Under the pieces are notes generated by a model. That model ran no database searches, was not told the origin of the DNA, and saw only the letters and a list, made by a program, of their open reading frames with translations. From Andalucia godoyi (lineage: Eukaryota > Discoba > Jakobea > Jakobida > Andaluciidae), in assembly GCA_009859145.1 (NCBI GenBank), contig VRVR01000033.1, positions 1 to 64,000 on the forward strand: DNA of 64,000 nucleotides, given 5' to 3'. Positions 8,633 through 18,308 of the stretch are shown here, piece by piece. How positions within the stretch are numbered: the stretch's first letter is position 1; every line of letters begins with the position of its first letter. The translations under genes and the position numbers were made by a program.

Positions 8633-11600
8633 TCAGAATCCAGGAAACATCCACGAGTTCTTCCCGATGAGCAAATGTGAATTCTCAAGATCTGTGGCCC
8701 GTTTGGAAATATTGAGTCGTTTCATCACCATGGCAGCTGCATCATCTGTCACGACTTCCCGGAGAGGAACTGCAAGATCGTCGACGTACTGCATCACGAT
8801 TGCTTCATACGCAATCCACTTGTTCTGCAATGCCCGGGCCTTCTCCAGCTGTCGCTCGTAAACAAGAACCTGGATCATATTCTTCAACGCCATCTGGTGT
8901 GTTTCGGTTGGTAGGAGATGACGAATGAGCCGCACCTGATTCTCCTCATCAAACTCCGGCCCTTGCCGTGTTTGCAGGCGCTTCGCGAGTTTCTTGGTCG
9001 ATGCCGTTGAAGCAGTAGACCGGGACGACGACGATCGCGAATGGCGGGAAGACCTGGAACGAACCGTTGAAGCATCCGAAAATCGATCGTCGTCGTCAAC
9101 AGCCGCCACTCCATCGGGACCAAAGGAGGATGAATCTTCGGTTCCGAGTTCACGTCGACGGGCCTCCTCTTCTGCCATGCGCGCACGAATTTGGCGAAGC
9201 TCCATGACAAGGACCGGGAAGCGGGAGGTCCATTCGTCGGCCATCGAGAGCCATTTCGACACGGTTTCCAGAAATGGGGGAAGAAGGTTGGTAACGATAA
9301 GATCCTTCCGATGTTTGTGGCAGGCCAGAACATATCCATCCATCCAGAGGTCGTGTTTCGCAGCGAGATCGATCGCTGTTTCCGCATCATCAAGGTAGAG
9401 TGCGGCGAACTCCACGGCCTCCTTGAACCTGCCCAGATCCTCCAGTGTTCGGAGCGCCACGAGACAGTGCTTCTCATTGCTTCCAAGAGAGACCAAGGTC
9501 TTCCAATCACCGCACAATCCAAAGCATGAGAACGCCTGTTCGCAATCCTGCGCCGTCAAGTAAAGCGAACCGGCAGCAGCGTACATGTCTTTCGTAGAGG
9601 AGAAGCCGGTGTGCACGAGAGCTCCGCTTGCTTTGGAAACAAGGAAATCCGCGTACAATCTGCAGACCTTTGCGTTCGCTGGGAACAGGGCAATTCCCTC
9701 CGTGTACAAGTCGTGCTTGGAGATGAGATCACAACAACGGTCCAGCAACAGATCCAGCGCTTGGGGACCGTGCGAAATGGCTTTCGCATATCTTCCCAAA
9801 AACACGTCGATTTCAAACTTCCTACAAGCACTCGGTTCAATGCGCTCCATTTTTGCCAAGAACGGCCCGTATTCGCGCGGATCTTGCTGCGTTTTCTCTG
9901 CGACACGATGTGCAAGCTCAAAATCGTACGTTCCGAGAGACTCGCGATAGAGAACATCGACATCAACAAACAACCCAAGATGTCGAATGCAGGAATCGAA
10001 ATCCAAGATCTGCTCTCGAAGACACTTCAACGCAATAAATGACAACGCGCCAACAACATCTGCAGGAGACTGACGCACAAAGGACGTAATGACGGGAAGA
10101 TGAAATTGCAGACTCAGTTCCGCAGTGGATAAATATGCAGCGCGAAGCGCCGAACAAACTGCATTCTTTCGCGGGACGTTCCGATCGCTCTGCTGCGTCA
10201 GAAATAGATCATGAACATCGGATTCGGGAATTTGGAGAACAAAAGCAGCGGCATGTTCTGAGAAATCCCTCCCCGCGCAGTGTGCAGGGATGAAGTCCAT
10301 TTCAATTTTGTGCTTTCTACACGAAATCACTGCTTCGCGGAAGTGGTTCTGCGACAGCATTTCCTTCACGTACCACTCCATCATCACTCGAGGCTGAATG
10401 CCTTCAAGATTTCCGCGGGGCATCTCAAGGACAACAAATGCAGAATGATGGAGTGCAGCGAGGAGGATGGAGCCGCGCTCTACTTGTCGCTTGTTGGCAT
10501 CTGATAGCAGCTCCGAAACACCGCAGTGGCCTTGCGCAAAGGACTGGATGGACCTGTGCGGAATCATGAACAAATCGTGTCGAGATGTCGTGAACAGCAA
10601 AAATTCATCGTGCGTTAAGAAGGACGTGCATTCTTCTGTCAATTTCTTGCTACCGACAAACAACGCGTTTCGTGAAGTGCAAAGAGAAATCGCGGTGTCG
10701 CGGAAGTACGATACAGCATCCACCTTCTCTTCGATCTGAAATAGGAGCGTAGGAGGCGTCGCAATGTCCTCATTCAGCAGGTAAACTGACCGATCAGCAG
10801 TTAGAATGACCGGAAAAGACGCCCGAATCACCAACGTTTTGAAACGATGATCAACAACGTTGACCAGTTCCTTTTCTGCAGAGAGGCGGAAGAGGCGCAA
10901 TTCGTTCCCGAATGCGCAACCGATCATAATCTGCGATGGCTTCTCATGGAGAACAAAGACCAAGCGTCCCGAGTTTGCTGGAAGGTCAACCGAGCATTTG
11001 AGCTTCTTCGGCAATAGTACCGAAATCGAATCATCTACCAGCTGTGCAACCGCAGCATTCCCCGAAACAAAAAAGTGAGAAACAGGAGACCGGCATGTGA
11101 ACTGCTCAGCGTACATCGGAGGGGGCACTAGCCCTTCGGCAAAATAAGTGACATTCACGGCATTTCCGTCGACTACTCCAATGGGACATCTGCCGACATT
11201 CGAGCAGCACGCGTCCCACCGAAACACAAACCGGTCCACGCAGTTTGCAGACGACACAAACAAGACATACGGGTCTGTGGAATCGAAAACCGCGAACCGC
11301 GCTCTTAGACGTAACTCGCGTTTCAGAAACCAATGGTAGTTGTTCCGGTGATACAAGAACACGGTCGTCGAGGTAACCACAGCGAGCAAATCCGATGCAG
11401 AATTCCAGACTAGCTGCCGGATATCCATGCGCAAAGAGCCCAGAGTCATGTCGTAATGCTGGAGACCATTTCTCTCGAAAAAAGCAATACGCTGCTCTCC
11501 CCGATCCTCCAAAAACTGCGGCACTGCAATAATGCTCCCCTCTGGTCTCCATGCACAAGCGGTCGGCGACAGTCCAGGCACCTGCGCTTCTGACGTCGAT

Positions 11601-12130
11601 CGCAACGTCCCGTCTCTGTCAACTACATACAGCTTTCCATGGATAACGCACGCAACATGCTTTCCGTCGCCACGCCACGTAAGAGACCCTTGTGCTAGAG
11701 GACCATCGATCGTACTCAGGAGCGCCACTTCGGTGATAAAGTCAATACTTTTGGAAAAGAATGCAATTGTTCCCAATCCAGTGAGAACCGCAAGAACCTC
11801 TTGGTCTGGAGCCCACCTTGCGGCGACAATTCCAGAGTCAAGAGTTCCACAGACTTCGCCGTCAACAAAGACATCTCCGTTTCTCGAGCATGCAGAGAGG
11901 ATCCTGTCCTCCTTCAAGAATTCAGCAAACACAATGTGGTCGTCTTCCGAAGACAGGTCAATTTGCCACTCCAGAGGGAGTGAAGCGCGGCCCGAAGGCT
12001 CAATTCGACTCACAGACCCTTTGCATCCGACGACAGCAACCACAAGCGATCCTGCCGAACACACTGATGCAACTTCTCCGACGCTGAAGTTCTCTGAGCA
12101 AACACGCGCAAGCTCCACAAGGTTCTTCAT
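8633..12130 (-). CDS. ELP1: Elongator complex protein 1 (IKI3/IKBKAP family)
   Basis: 1165 residues from the ATG at 12130, which gives the family-like start MKNLVELAR; the upstream open frame is low-complexity. The first 650 or so residues form WD40-like propellers, followed by a TPR/alpha-solenoid. Recognisable blocks are the WYVKEMLSQNHFREA and HKIEMDFIPAH region (near residue 590-620), HDLFLTQQ, and the C-terminal KNMIQVLVYERQLEKA. A basic serine-rich linker (SRSSRHSRSSSSRS, about residue 1045) resembles the basic tRNA-binding segment of ELP1. ELP1 is the scaffold of Elongator, which installs wobble-uridine carboxymethyl modifications on cytoplasmic tRNAs. Yeast and human proteins are about 1330-1350 residues, so this one is somewhat short. 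It is divergent from the MFI-like gene, sharing an intergenic promoter region. Confidence 0.93.
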   Translation of the reverse strand: MKNLVELARVCSENFSVGEVASVCSAGSLVVAVVGCKGSVSRIEPSGRASLPLEWQIDLSSEDDHIVFAEFLKEDRILSACSRNGDVFVDGEVCGTLDSGIVAARWAPDQEVLAVLTGLGTIAFFSKSIDFITEVALLSTIDGPLAQGSLTWRGDGKHVACVIHGKLYVVDRDGTLRSTSEAQVPGLSPTACAWRPEGSIIAVPQFLEDRGEQRIAFFERNGLQHYDMTLGSLRMDIRQLVWNSASDLLAVVTSTTVFLYHRNNYHWFLKRELRLRARFAVFDSTDPYVLFVSSANCVDRFVFRWDACCSNVGRCPIGVVDGNAVNVTYFAEGLVPPPMYAEQFTCRSPVSHFFVSGNAAVAQLVDDSISVLLPKKLKCSVDLPANSGRLVFVLHEKPSQIMIGCAFGNELRLFRLSAEKELVNVVDHRFKTLVIRASFPVILTADRSVYLLNEDIATPPTLLFQIEEKVDAVSYFRDTAISLCTSRNALFVGSKKLTEECTSFLTHDEFLLFTTSRHDLFMIPHRSIQSFAQGHCGVSELLSDANKRQVERGSILLAALHHSAFVVLEMPRGNLEGIQPRVMMEWYVKEMLSQNHFREAVISCRKHKIEMDFIPAHCAGRDFSEHAAAFVLQIPESDVHDLFLTQQSDRNVPRKNAVCSALRAAYLSTAELSLQFHLPVITSFVRQSPADVVGALSFIALKCLREQILDFDSCIRHLGLFVDVDVLYRESLGTYDFELAHRVAEKTQQDPREYGPFLAKMERIEPSACRKFEIDVFLGRYAKAISHGPQALDLLLDRCCDLISKHDLYTEGIALFPANAKVCRLYADFLVSKASGALVHTGFSSTKDMYAAAGSLYLTAQDCEQAFSCFGLCGDWKTLVSLGSNEKHCLVALRTLEDLGRFKEAVEFAALYLDDAETAIDLAAKHDLWMDGYVLACHKHRKDLIVTNLLPPFLETVSKWLSMADEWTSRFPVLVMELRQIRARMAEEEARRRELGTEDSSSFGPDGVAAVDDDDRFSDASTVRSRSSRHSRSSSSRSTASTASTKKLAKRLQTRQGPEFDEENQVRLIRHLLPTETHQMALKNMIQVLVYERQLEKARALQNKWIAYEAIVMQYVDDLAVPLREVVTDDAAAMVMKRLNISKRATDLENSHLLIGKNSWMFPGF

Positions 12131-12446
12131 CCCCGCTGTGATGTTCGATTGTCTTTTGTCGCTGCTGCTGACGCTGATGTTGCCGTTGCCGTCGTTGTTG
12201 TTGCAGAGATCTTCAGCAATTCGCGTTGAAGGGAAGGAACAACAAAGCCCTTGCCCTTGGCTCAAAAGCAATTGTCGCGGAAAAAAAAAAAGGGAAAGGA
12301 AAATCTCTCAGATGTCACGCGAGATCGACATTCCTCGACAGTCTAAACGAAGAAAGAAAAAACGGATTCGAAACGACAAAGCAAACGATCCAATTCAATA
12401 TTGGATCGTTTTTTGTTTTTTGCTTGTTCGTTTTAATTTAATTTAG

Positions 12447-12478
<32 letters not shown>

Positions 12479-12585
12479 TGGTTATTTAATTATTTTCCAT
12501 TGTACTGTCTATTGTGGAATCTGCTTTTTATCAAGCAAAGTACTGCAATACTTGGACGTATGTACATAGAATCACTGTTTATTTC
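12131..12585. promoter_or_regulatory. Shared promoter region between ELP1 and MFI-like gene
   Basis: 455 bases separate the two divergent start codons. The stretch contains a perfect 12-bp hairpin followed by a T run (12383-12414), AT-rich DNA and a (TAT)n tract at about 12451-12478. I see no classical TATA or X-box motif. Its role as a bidirectional promoter is inferred from gene orientation only. Confidence 0.5.
12383..12411. repeat. Perfect 12-bp inverted repeat with 5-base loop followed by six Ts
   Basis: AAACGATCCAAT at 12383-12394 pairs exactly with ATTGGATCGTTT at 12400-12411, leaving a five-base loop (TCAAT). On the plus strand it runs straight into a T run. It resembles a terminator hairpin, but bacterial-type terminators are not expected here. 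A Pol III transcript end or a cruciform-forming promoter element are alternatives. Confidence 0.8.
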
Positions 12586-13497
12586 ATGACGCTTGAGATT
12601 CACCGTGCCGCATGTGTGATTCAGAATGCGTGGAGACGGTACATTAACCGTGCGATATTCCGGTTCTACATGGACCTCATTTCGTTTCGACAAGCTGCGG
12701 ATGCTCACAAGATTTTGCGTGCAATCAATCCTGCAGAAGCATCGCTGATTGACCGAGCGTCTCAGATGCACATTCGATTTCGGCTGGGTGGCGTTACGTT
12801 TCCTCCCACAATCTACTACAAGATTTTCACGCATGCTCCGTTGGTGGACGTGAATGCGTACGCTCCACGAGATTACACAAAGCAGAGAAGAGCGGACTTT
12901 AAGCGATCGGGGATGGAGCAGCCGAACCTTGGAGTTACCATGTCTTCGTTGGGGTCGGTCGGTGCTGCGTCGTGGTATGCATATCGAAGAACTGAGAACA
13001 ATCCGTGGCGTCCGGTAGCAGAAAAGCTTGTGCAGGAAGATATCAGCAATCTGCCCTTTCATGCTGCATATTCTCGCTCCACATCCCCGACGTCTGGCTC
13101 CCGTTTTTTGCCAACGAGGACACAAAGAAAAGAAGAGGCGACACGACAAAGAAAGCGAAAGAAGGTTCTATGGATGATGAAGATGTACAGAAAGGGACTC
13201 GCCTGTGAGAAGGATGACGTCTCGTCCGATGATGCTGCAGTGCAAATGCTCAAGGCCCTTGACAATGACGACATTGAAGAGCTCCTGGAAACTGGGAAGG
13301 ACTTGCTTGATTGGTCCCAAAACTTGGACTTCGATTCCTACATGCAGCAGTGGTTCACCACGGCAACGAGTTTCGGAGACATGAACACACCATTGGAGTC
13401 CGTCGAGGACGACGATGTCTTGTCCATGGCAGACTCGCAAGCCTCGTCGCACAAGAATATGGACTTTCGAATGCAGATAGGATCCCTGCATGAGTAA
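12586..13497 (+). CDS. MFI/C11orf65-like protein with N-terminal IQ-like motif
   Basis: 303 residues from the ATG at 12586, close to the 313 of human C11orf65 (mitochondrial fission inhibitor MFI). The protein opens with an IQ-like helix (AACVIQNAWRRYINR). It then shows the family block INPAEASLIDRA, IRFRLGGVTFPPTIYYKIFTH and APRDYTKQ (about residues 45-110). The later NPWRPV and a basic KKVLWMMKMYRKG segment are also shared, as is the acidic LDWSQNLDFDSYMQQW near the C-terminus. In mammals the protein is reported to restrain DRP1-dependent mitochondrial fission. Its function in protists is unknown, and its wide distribution would also fit a ciliary or sperm-tail role. An earlier ATG (12514) would add 24 residues with no family counterpart. 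Confidence 0.88.
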   Translation: MTLEIHRAACVIQNAWRRYINRAIFRFYMDLISFRQAADAHKILRAINPAEASLIDRASQMHIRFRLGGVTFPPTIYYKIFTHAPLVDVNAYAPRDYTKQRRADFKRSGMEQPNLGVTMSSLGSVGAASWYAYRRTENNPWRPVAEKLVQEDISNLPFHAAYSRSTSPTSGSRFLPTRTQRKEEATRQRKRKKVLWMMKMYRKGLACEKDDVSSDDAAVQMLKALDNDDIEELLETGKDLLDWSQNLDFDSYMQQWFTTATSFGDMNTPLESVEDDDVLSMADSQASSHKNMDFRMQIGSLHE

Positions 13498-13628
13498 AAA
13501 TGTACATGTAACTTGTTGTTGCTGCTGTTTTTCTTGAAATGCGTTTTACGCCTTCGATACACTGCATCCACACCAGTTGACTTACGATATAAAACACGAT
13601 AAGAACAGCTCAAATGTTGCCAACAGTT

Positions 13629-16600
13629 TCAAATGGAGGAAGTAGCCGTTTCGTCCTCAATTGGCACTGCGTGACAATACAGACATTTGCCCAGTCGCAG
13701 GACCGGTTCCCCTCCGCTTTCGGAAAAGGAAGCGGAGCAATAACTGCAGCGATACTTGACAGGCTCTGCCCAGCTGATGTTCTTCCAACACAGCGTTTCG
13801 AGGAGAACCCTGTTTGACGGCATCGGCTCCTGGTCCGTCAATCCGTGAGCTTCGCATTCTTGAATCTTCTCCTGCAAGAATTGGCGAGGCTTCTCCGGCA
13901 TTCCGTCAAGCAGGCTGCGAGCCAGCGTCGAGGCTATCGCAAAGTTGCTCAGCTGCATTTGGTGCTGCATTGCGATTTTCGCGCAGAAGAAACGATGCTT
14001 CGGGAGAATCTCCAATGACGACAGCGCAAGCGAACGCTGTGCTTTGTTCACCAGCCCGCTGTGATCCGAGGAATCTCCCAGAGTCGCAATCGACCACAAG
14101 AGCTTCGCACAAATTTTGTAACGAACCGCCATGAGAATGTTTGTCTTCTTTTCCAGTTGGGACTGATCCAGAACAAGCAAACGAATGCACTCCTCACATA
14201 ATCTGTAGCATTCGGAGAACGCTTGGTTCTCAAGCTCCACCAATGCCTGCTTGTACAAATCACCAGGCTTCGGGCCAGAACCTGCCCCCGCCGCAGCAGT
14301 TGCTGCTGCTGCAGGAGAAGATGATGATGATGATGATGATGATGATGACGAAGATGACGCAGGTACTGCAGGCGTTGCGGAGGAAGATGCAACTGGTACC
14401 GGCACTGAGAGATCGGACTGCGATCCGCTACCAGACAGAGCGTCGTCGGACTTCTTCGGAGGTGCCAGCGACATCGTTCGTTTGCGGCCATCGCTCTCGC
14501 CGCCAGCAAGATTGTTGTTGCTTCCCGCTCCCCCAGGTCCCGAAAGCTTGAAGAGCGACAGGTTCCGTTGTCTGCCAGGAGCTGGTTGAACAGGCCCATC
14601 TTTCAGCTTCAACACAAATTTCTTTGGCTTGTTGCCATCCTCTTCATCCGAAGAATCGCCGTTCTTCGATTTTGCCATTTCGCGGGCAAATGCATCACGA
14701 GCTGCTCGTTGTTTCTCGTCCTCGTCGTCCTCCGCTGCCTTTGCCTCGGCCGATGCTCCTACGGACGTCGATGCAGTTCCAGACGAAGGAACCGTGGTTT
14801 CTTCTGTGGGCTCCGTTCCGGGACCATCAAACGACATGGTTTGCAGCCCGCCATCGTTGTCGTCTTCCGTCGTGGTCTTTTCGCCGGGCGGCCACTGAAA
14901 GACGTATGTTCCTACTGCAAGCGTTTCCTCAAAAATGGCACATCCGTCGTGCAACGCCTTTGCTTGAATTCGGGTATTCTTGCGGAGTTTCAGCTCCTTG
15001 ATCTGCAGCCGTTCATCAGCAGACGAAGTACTCATCATCCCGCCCTTTCCACCGTTATCTCCGCTATGATAATTGATTTTCGCTTCGCAACGACCAGCAA
15101 TGGATGCGTCACCCTTTATGCGAGCGGCAATGGCAAGGTTCCGGTAGTGAACGTAGAATGCGGAAGATTTCGGAATCACGCCAGACGCATCCGAGCTTGC
15201 TTCATCTGCACTCAAGTACTCCGCCTCGAGCGTCTGCAGCGCCGTGTCAAAAAATCCGCAACGAACAGCCACTTTAAACTTACGCAGCCACGATGCTGTG
15301 TACGAATTCAAAATGACATTCCAGGCAAGATTGGATTCCTGGTGATCGATCAATGCAAACAAAAAGCTGTCAGAGACTCGCATCGGATCGTAGTCGTCCA
15401 AAAGCTGCGAACATTTCGCGAAGCGATTTGCGCGCACAATCGTCTCAAACAAACCAACTGATTTGTACCAGAACCGGACCTGGTCCTGTCCAAGCAAAGA
15501 CGCAAAGAGGATACGATCCCCCAAGAGAGAGGCGATTTTTGACGGTACAAACTCCACAGAACAAATGGAAAAGCGCTGACCGGACTCAGGATCCACTCCA
15601 TATAGATGATTAGAGTCCTGAACAAGCTCAATGCCCAGTCCAAGAGGGAACTTGGAATTTACCGGATGGATGAGAGACGAACTTTCGAGCACATTGAGGG
15701 TCTTGACGACATCCGTACCAGGACGCGCCTCTGCCGCCCCCTTTTGATCGCCAAGAGGAAACATTAGATACTGCCCATCATCGAAGTCAACGCAGCCAAT
15801 TTTCAAATCGAAAGACACTCTAAAATTCACTGGGTGCAGACCTGCAAAGTGCAATTTGCATAAGTACACAGTGACGCCCTTCACGATGTCATATCTGAAT
15901 ACAAGCTCATCCAGAACGTAAAAAACAAATGTCGGTACGTTTGAGAATCGAACATCAATTTCCTTCACCGTTGGATACGCAACAAAGAATCGGTTGGTCG
16001 GGACAAACTTCACAAGATCGCCGCGATTGGACACTCCAAACGGAGAGTTCTTGTGCAGGGACACATACCGCGTGCTCACGGCAGACGAAGACTTGTCCTC
16101 GATGTTCTCTTCGTGAACAGAAAAACTCGAAATCTTTCCGTTGTGCACGCCATACAAGAATGAAACAAGCGTGCCGCCTTGACCGAGCGCTAGAATGCAG
16201 CCATCACGACCCGTAAGCGACAAAAAAGCCTGATTCCCCTTGAACATCCTCTGCTTTTCCCACACGGTCGCTTCCGTCAAAGGACCCCCGGTCGTTAGAA
16301 CGGACTGGTTTGCTCCGAACAGATGCACCTGTCCGTCGTTGTAAGCAATTGCAACGATATGATGTGTCGACAAGAACATGACAGCGGAAACGTCGCCGAC
16401 ATTCTTATCTTTGAAAGCCGCTCCAACAAAGTCATTCTTGACTACATCAAACACTCGACACGTTTTATCGGACAGCCCGACGCACACCCAGGGTTCGCGA
16501 GGATGCGCCGTCACCGAAACAATCGACGACTTGAATGTCACACACTTCTGATTGACAGCAGGAGCCGCCGGTCCCCCGCTATTAAACGAAACTGAAATGA

Positions 16601-16964
16601 GATCCTTTGACCCTGTCCTCGAACCAAACCATCGTGCATCCCCCCCGGTATCGCCCGCAAACACCGGTTTCTGGTCCGATGCCTTCAATCCCGAAAACGC
16701 TGACACGCACTTCTTCGACTCGACATCTAAAATTACAACCGATCCGTCTTCAAAGGCCACGATCAAAAACTGCGTTGTGGACCAAAGTCCGCTGATGGTG
16801 GAATCAAACTCGTAAAAGAGGGAGCAACATCCAAGGCAATGGTCATATTCATAGATGCGACGAGGTGACGCAAGATACGCAACTGGCTCCGAAGGATGCA
16901 ATGCGCTGTGAAATATGCGAGTCGAAAGCGGAATCCGCGATGACGACCACGCAGAGGTAACCAT
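13629..16964 (-). CDS. TSET/TPLATE complex TTRAY-type WD40 subunit (TWD40-1-like)
   Basis: 1111 residues from the ATG at 16964 (MVTSAWSSS); an upstream frame extends 16 residues but looks less natural. The N-terminal 500 or so residues are beta-propeller-like (FHSALHPSEPVAYLASP at the start). An alpha-solenoid follows, then a low-complexity linker with GDSSDEED-KPKKFVLKLKDG and LSLFKLSG. Plant TWD40-1 has the same order: a serine-acidic patch, then a short KLQIRI-type strand, then a KTFKLG-type motif. The C-terminal helices (ILPKHRFFCAKIAMQHQMQ) and a terminal zinc ribbon (CSYCSASF and CLYCHA) also match that family. TSET is a coat-like adaptor complex at the plasma membrane that acts in endocytosis. 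COPI alpha/beta' is the main alternative, but the C-terminal zinc ribbon and linker favour TTRAY. Confidence 0.8.
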   Translation of the reverse strand: MVTSAWSSSRIPLSTRIFHSALHPSEPVAYLASPRRIYEYDHCLGCCSLFYEFDSTISGLWSTTQFLIVAFEDGSVVILDVESKKCVSAFSGLKASDQKPVFAGDTGGDARWFGSRTGSKDLISVSFNSGGPAAPAVNQKCVTFKSSIVSVTAHPREPWVCVGLSDKTCRVFDVVKNDFVGAAFKDKNVGDVSAVMFLSTHHIVAIAYNDGQVHLFGANQSVLTTGGPLTEATVWEKQRMFKGNQAFLSLTGRDGCILALGQGGTLVSFLYGVHNGKISSFSVHEENIEDKSSSAVSTRYVSLHKNSPFGVSNRGDLVKFVPTNRFFVAYPTVKEIDVRFSNVPTFVFYVLDELVFRYDIVKGVTVYLCKLHFAGLHPVNFRVSFDLKIGCVDFDDGQYLMFPLGDQKGAAEARPGTDVVKTLNVLESSSLIHPVNSKFPLGLGIELVQDSNHLYGVDPESGQRFSICSVEFVPSKIASLLGDRILFASLLGQDQVRFWYKSVGLFETIVRANRFAKCSQLLDDYDPMRVSDSFLFALIDHQESNLAWNVILNSYTASWLRKFKVAVRCGFFDTALQTLEAEYLSADEASSDASGVIPKSSAFYVHYRNLAIAARIKGDASIAGRCEAKINYHSGDNGGKGGMMSTSSADERLQIKELKLRKNTRIQAKALHDGCAIFEETLAVGTYVFQWPPGEKTTTEDDNDGGLQTMSFDGPGTEPTEETTVPSSGTASTSVGASAEAKAAEDDEDEKQRAARDAFAREMAKSKNGDSSDEEDGNKPKKFVLKLKDGPVQPAPGRQRNLSLFKLSGPGGAGSNNNLAGGESDGRKRTMSLAPPKKSDDALSGSGSQSDLSVPVPVASSSATPAVPASSSSSSSSSSSSSSPAAAATAAAGAGSGPKPGDLYKQALVELENQAFSECYRLCEECIRLLVLDQSQLEKKTNILMAVRYKICAKLLWSIATLGDSSDHSGLVNKAQRSLALSSLEILPKHRFFCAKIAMQHQMQLSNFAIASTLARSLLDGMPEKPRQFLQEKIQECEAHGLTDQEPMPSNRVLLETLCWKNISWAEPVKYRCSYCSASFSESGGEPVLRLGKCLYCHAVPIEDETATSSI

Positions 16965-17250
16965 CGTCTGTCGTTGAAACGCAGGTAGAGATAGAGTTTG
17001 AGAGAAAAACAAGCGCAGATGGATGTTTCTTTTTTCAGAATTCGCAATAGGAAAGAAAAAGAAAAGAAGAATTGAATTTTAATTTTAAGCTCAAAAAATT
17101 AAAAAAAACAGCCAAGCAGAAAAGGCTGGCCTTTGGTCTCGGTCTCTCTCTATTTCTCCAGCTTTCCCCCCACATTTCTACGGCAGTCGAAACCACTGTC
17201 GACTGGCGAGCAGACAAACACGGACGCTACATTGCGCACTAACCACGGAG
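16965..17250. other. Upstream region of TTRAY gene
   Basis: Purine-rich on the plus strand at 17030-17125, hence a pyrimidine-rich leader for the minus-strand TTRAY gene. It ends at the boundary of the Fanzor relic. Nothing else was recognised. Confidence 0.4.
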
Positions 17251-17325
17251 GATCATCGCTGATCATCCATAATCAATGTTGCGACCCAATCATGCATGGC
17301 ATCATTGGGAAGGGGGTAGGCCCCC
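17251..17325 (-). repeat. Conserved 3' end of Fanzor element, copy 2; candidate guide-RNA scaffold
   Basis: The complement of this stretch matches 6156-6235 in order. It has a G-run/CCTA/C-run hairpin, then TTCCC, CATG, TGGGT and the identical AACATTGATTA, then ATGAT and AGC blocks. The hairpin arms differ in length (five versus four Gs) but stay complementary, which is what a conserved RNA stem would show. An expressed guide RNA is inference only. Confidence 0.5.
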
Positions 17326-17480
17326 AACACGCCCCTCGATCATGCGACCCGAAGGGGCATATCCAGCTGCAAAAGTGCGCACGCCGGGATCCAGCGCAAT
17401 CACGCGCTTGACGGGTGGCGGAACGTGGTTTTCGTCGCGCTTGACAAGCGGCGGTGGAGATGTCACAGCTCTTGCACAGC
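17251..17480 (-). mobile_element. Internally deleted Fanzor relic: RuvC-I motif joined to element 3' end
   Basis: Reading the minus strand from about 17480, one frame gives SPPPLVKRDENHVPPPVKRV and then VIALDPGVRTFAAGYAPSG (17403-17347). This is the linker plus first RuvC motif of Fanzor/TnpB nucleases; the catalytic Asp codon is at 17389-17391. Within about ten codons the frame reaches a GGGGG-CCTA-CCCCC hairpin (17312-17325) and then the 75-base 3' end shared with the relic at 6.2 kb. The second RuvC segment and zinc ribbon are absent, so most of the C-terminal coding region has been lost while the terminus was kept. No clear N-terminal coding remains to the right. Confidence 0.82.
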
Positions 17481-18308
17481 ATTGCAGGCGTGACGTACAT
17501 GGTGCGTTGCATGGACAATATAAGAAATGAGCGTCGCTGTGCGAGAATGCAACGCGGCGGCTTGTTTATAGGGATTTCATGATCAACATGGGGCGAAACG
17601 AATCGGGCATTGTGTGACGGAGTTGTCAAGATAGCAAACGCATGCCCATGCCGCGTGGCAGTGTTTTTTGTTTAAACGTGCGCTTTAGATTGCTTCATCA
17701 TATCGCAGTAAGTGGCAACAGTGCAGACGGTCGTTTGACAAAAAAATCTGGCTGTTTGGAACGCGGACCTAAAACGAATCCTTGGGAAGACTCCTGTGGG
17801 AGCACGCAAACAGCGATGAAGATTCGCAGGCGAACCAGGAAAAAGGCACTGCACGAATTCTCCAAGCTGCTGATGAGCAGTACCAAAGAAAAATGTTCGA
17901 AGCAACGCCTCCCCACTTGCAATCCTCCAGCAAATTAACAACTTACAATGTTCTGCTCAGGCTTACAAAACTGCTCAAACAAGGATCAAACTGCGGAGCA
18001 CATGAAAAAGACAAACACCACGAACGATGAAAACAGATACGCAACCTGGATAATAACGAATGCCGAGACACTCCTTCGCGAAAACTACTGATTACTGCAT
18101 TGCCGAAGTATTTCATTCATTCAAAATATTCAATCCTGCATGTAATGTTAATAAATGGAAATTTACACATGGCCGCGTGGAAATGCTGCATTGCAGAGAG
18201 ACAAATCAAAGAAACCCAAACAGAGGGTCCTGCTCGCGAAGGAAAAAATGATGCTACTGCTGATGATAGCAATTATTACTATTATTTAAGAAAAGGTTTG
18301 ATCTTCCG
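17481..18308. other. Long stretch without a secure gene
   Basis: About 830 bases lie between the Fanzor relic and the 3' end of the kinase gene. The longest helical-looking frame is on the plus strand at 17782-18030 (GRLLWEHANSDEDSQANQE and onward, no ATG start). It may be a decayed gene fragment or chance. The rest is AT-rich with A-runs. I could not assign N-terminal Fanzor sequence here. Confidence 0.35.

Noticed and set aside
12383-12417. Bacterial rho-independent terminator
   Set aside because: The sequence has the shape, but the surrounding genes are eukaryotic and divergent, so no transcript is expected to end there by that mechanism.
17782-18030. Helical-looking plus-strand frame near the Fanzor relic
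   Set aside because: No ATG start, no family and no continuation; kept only as a note on the gap.
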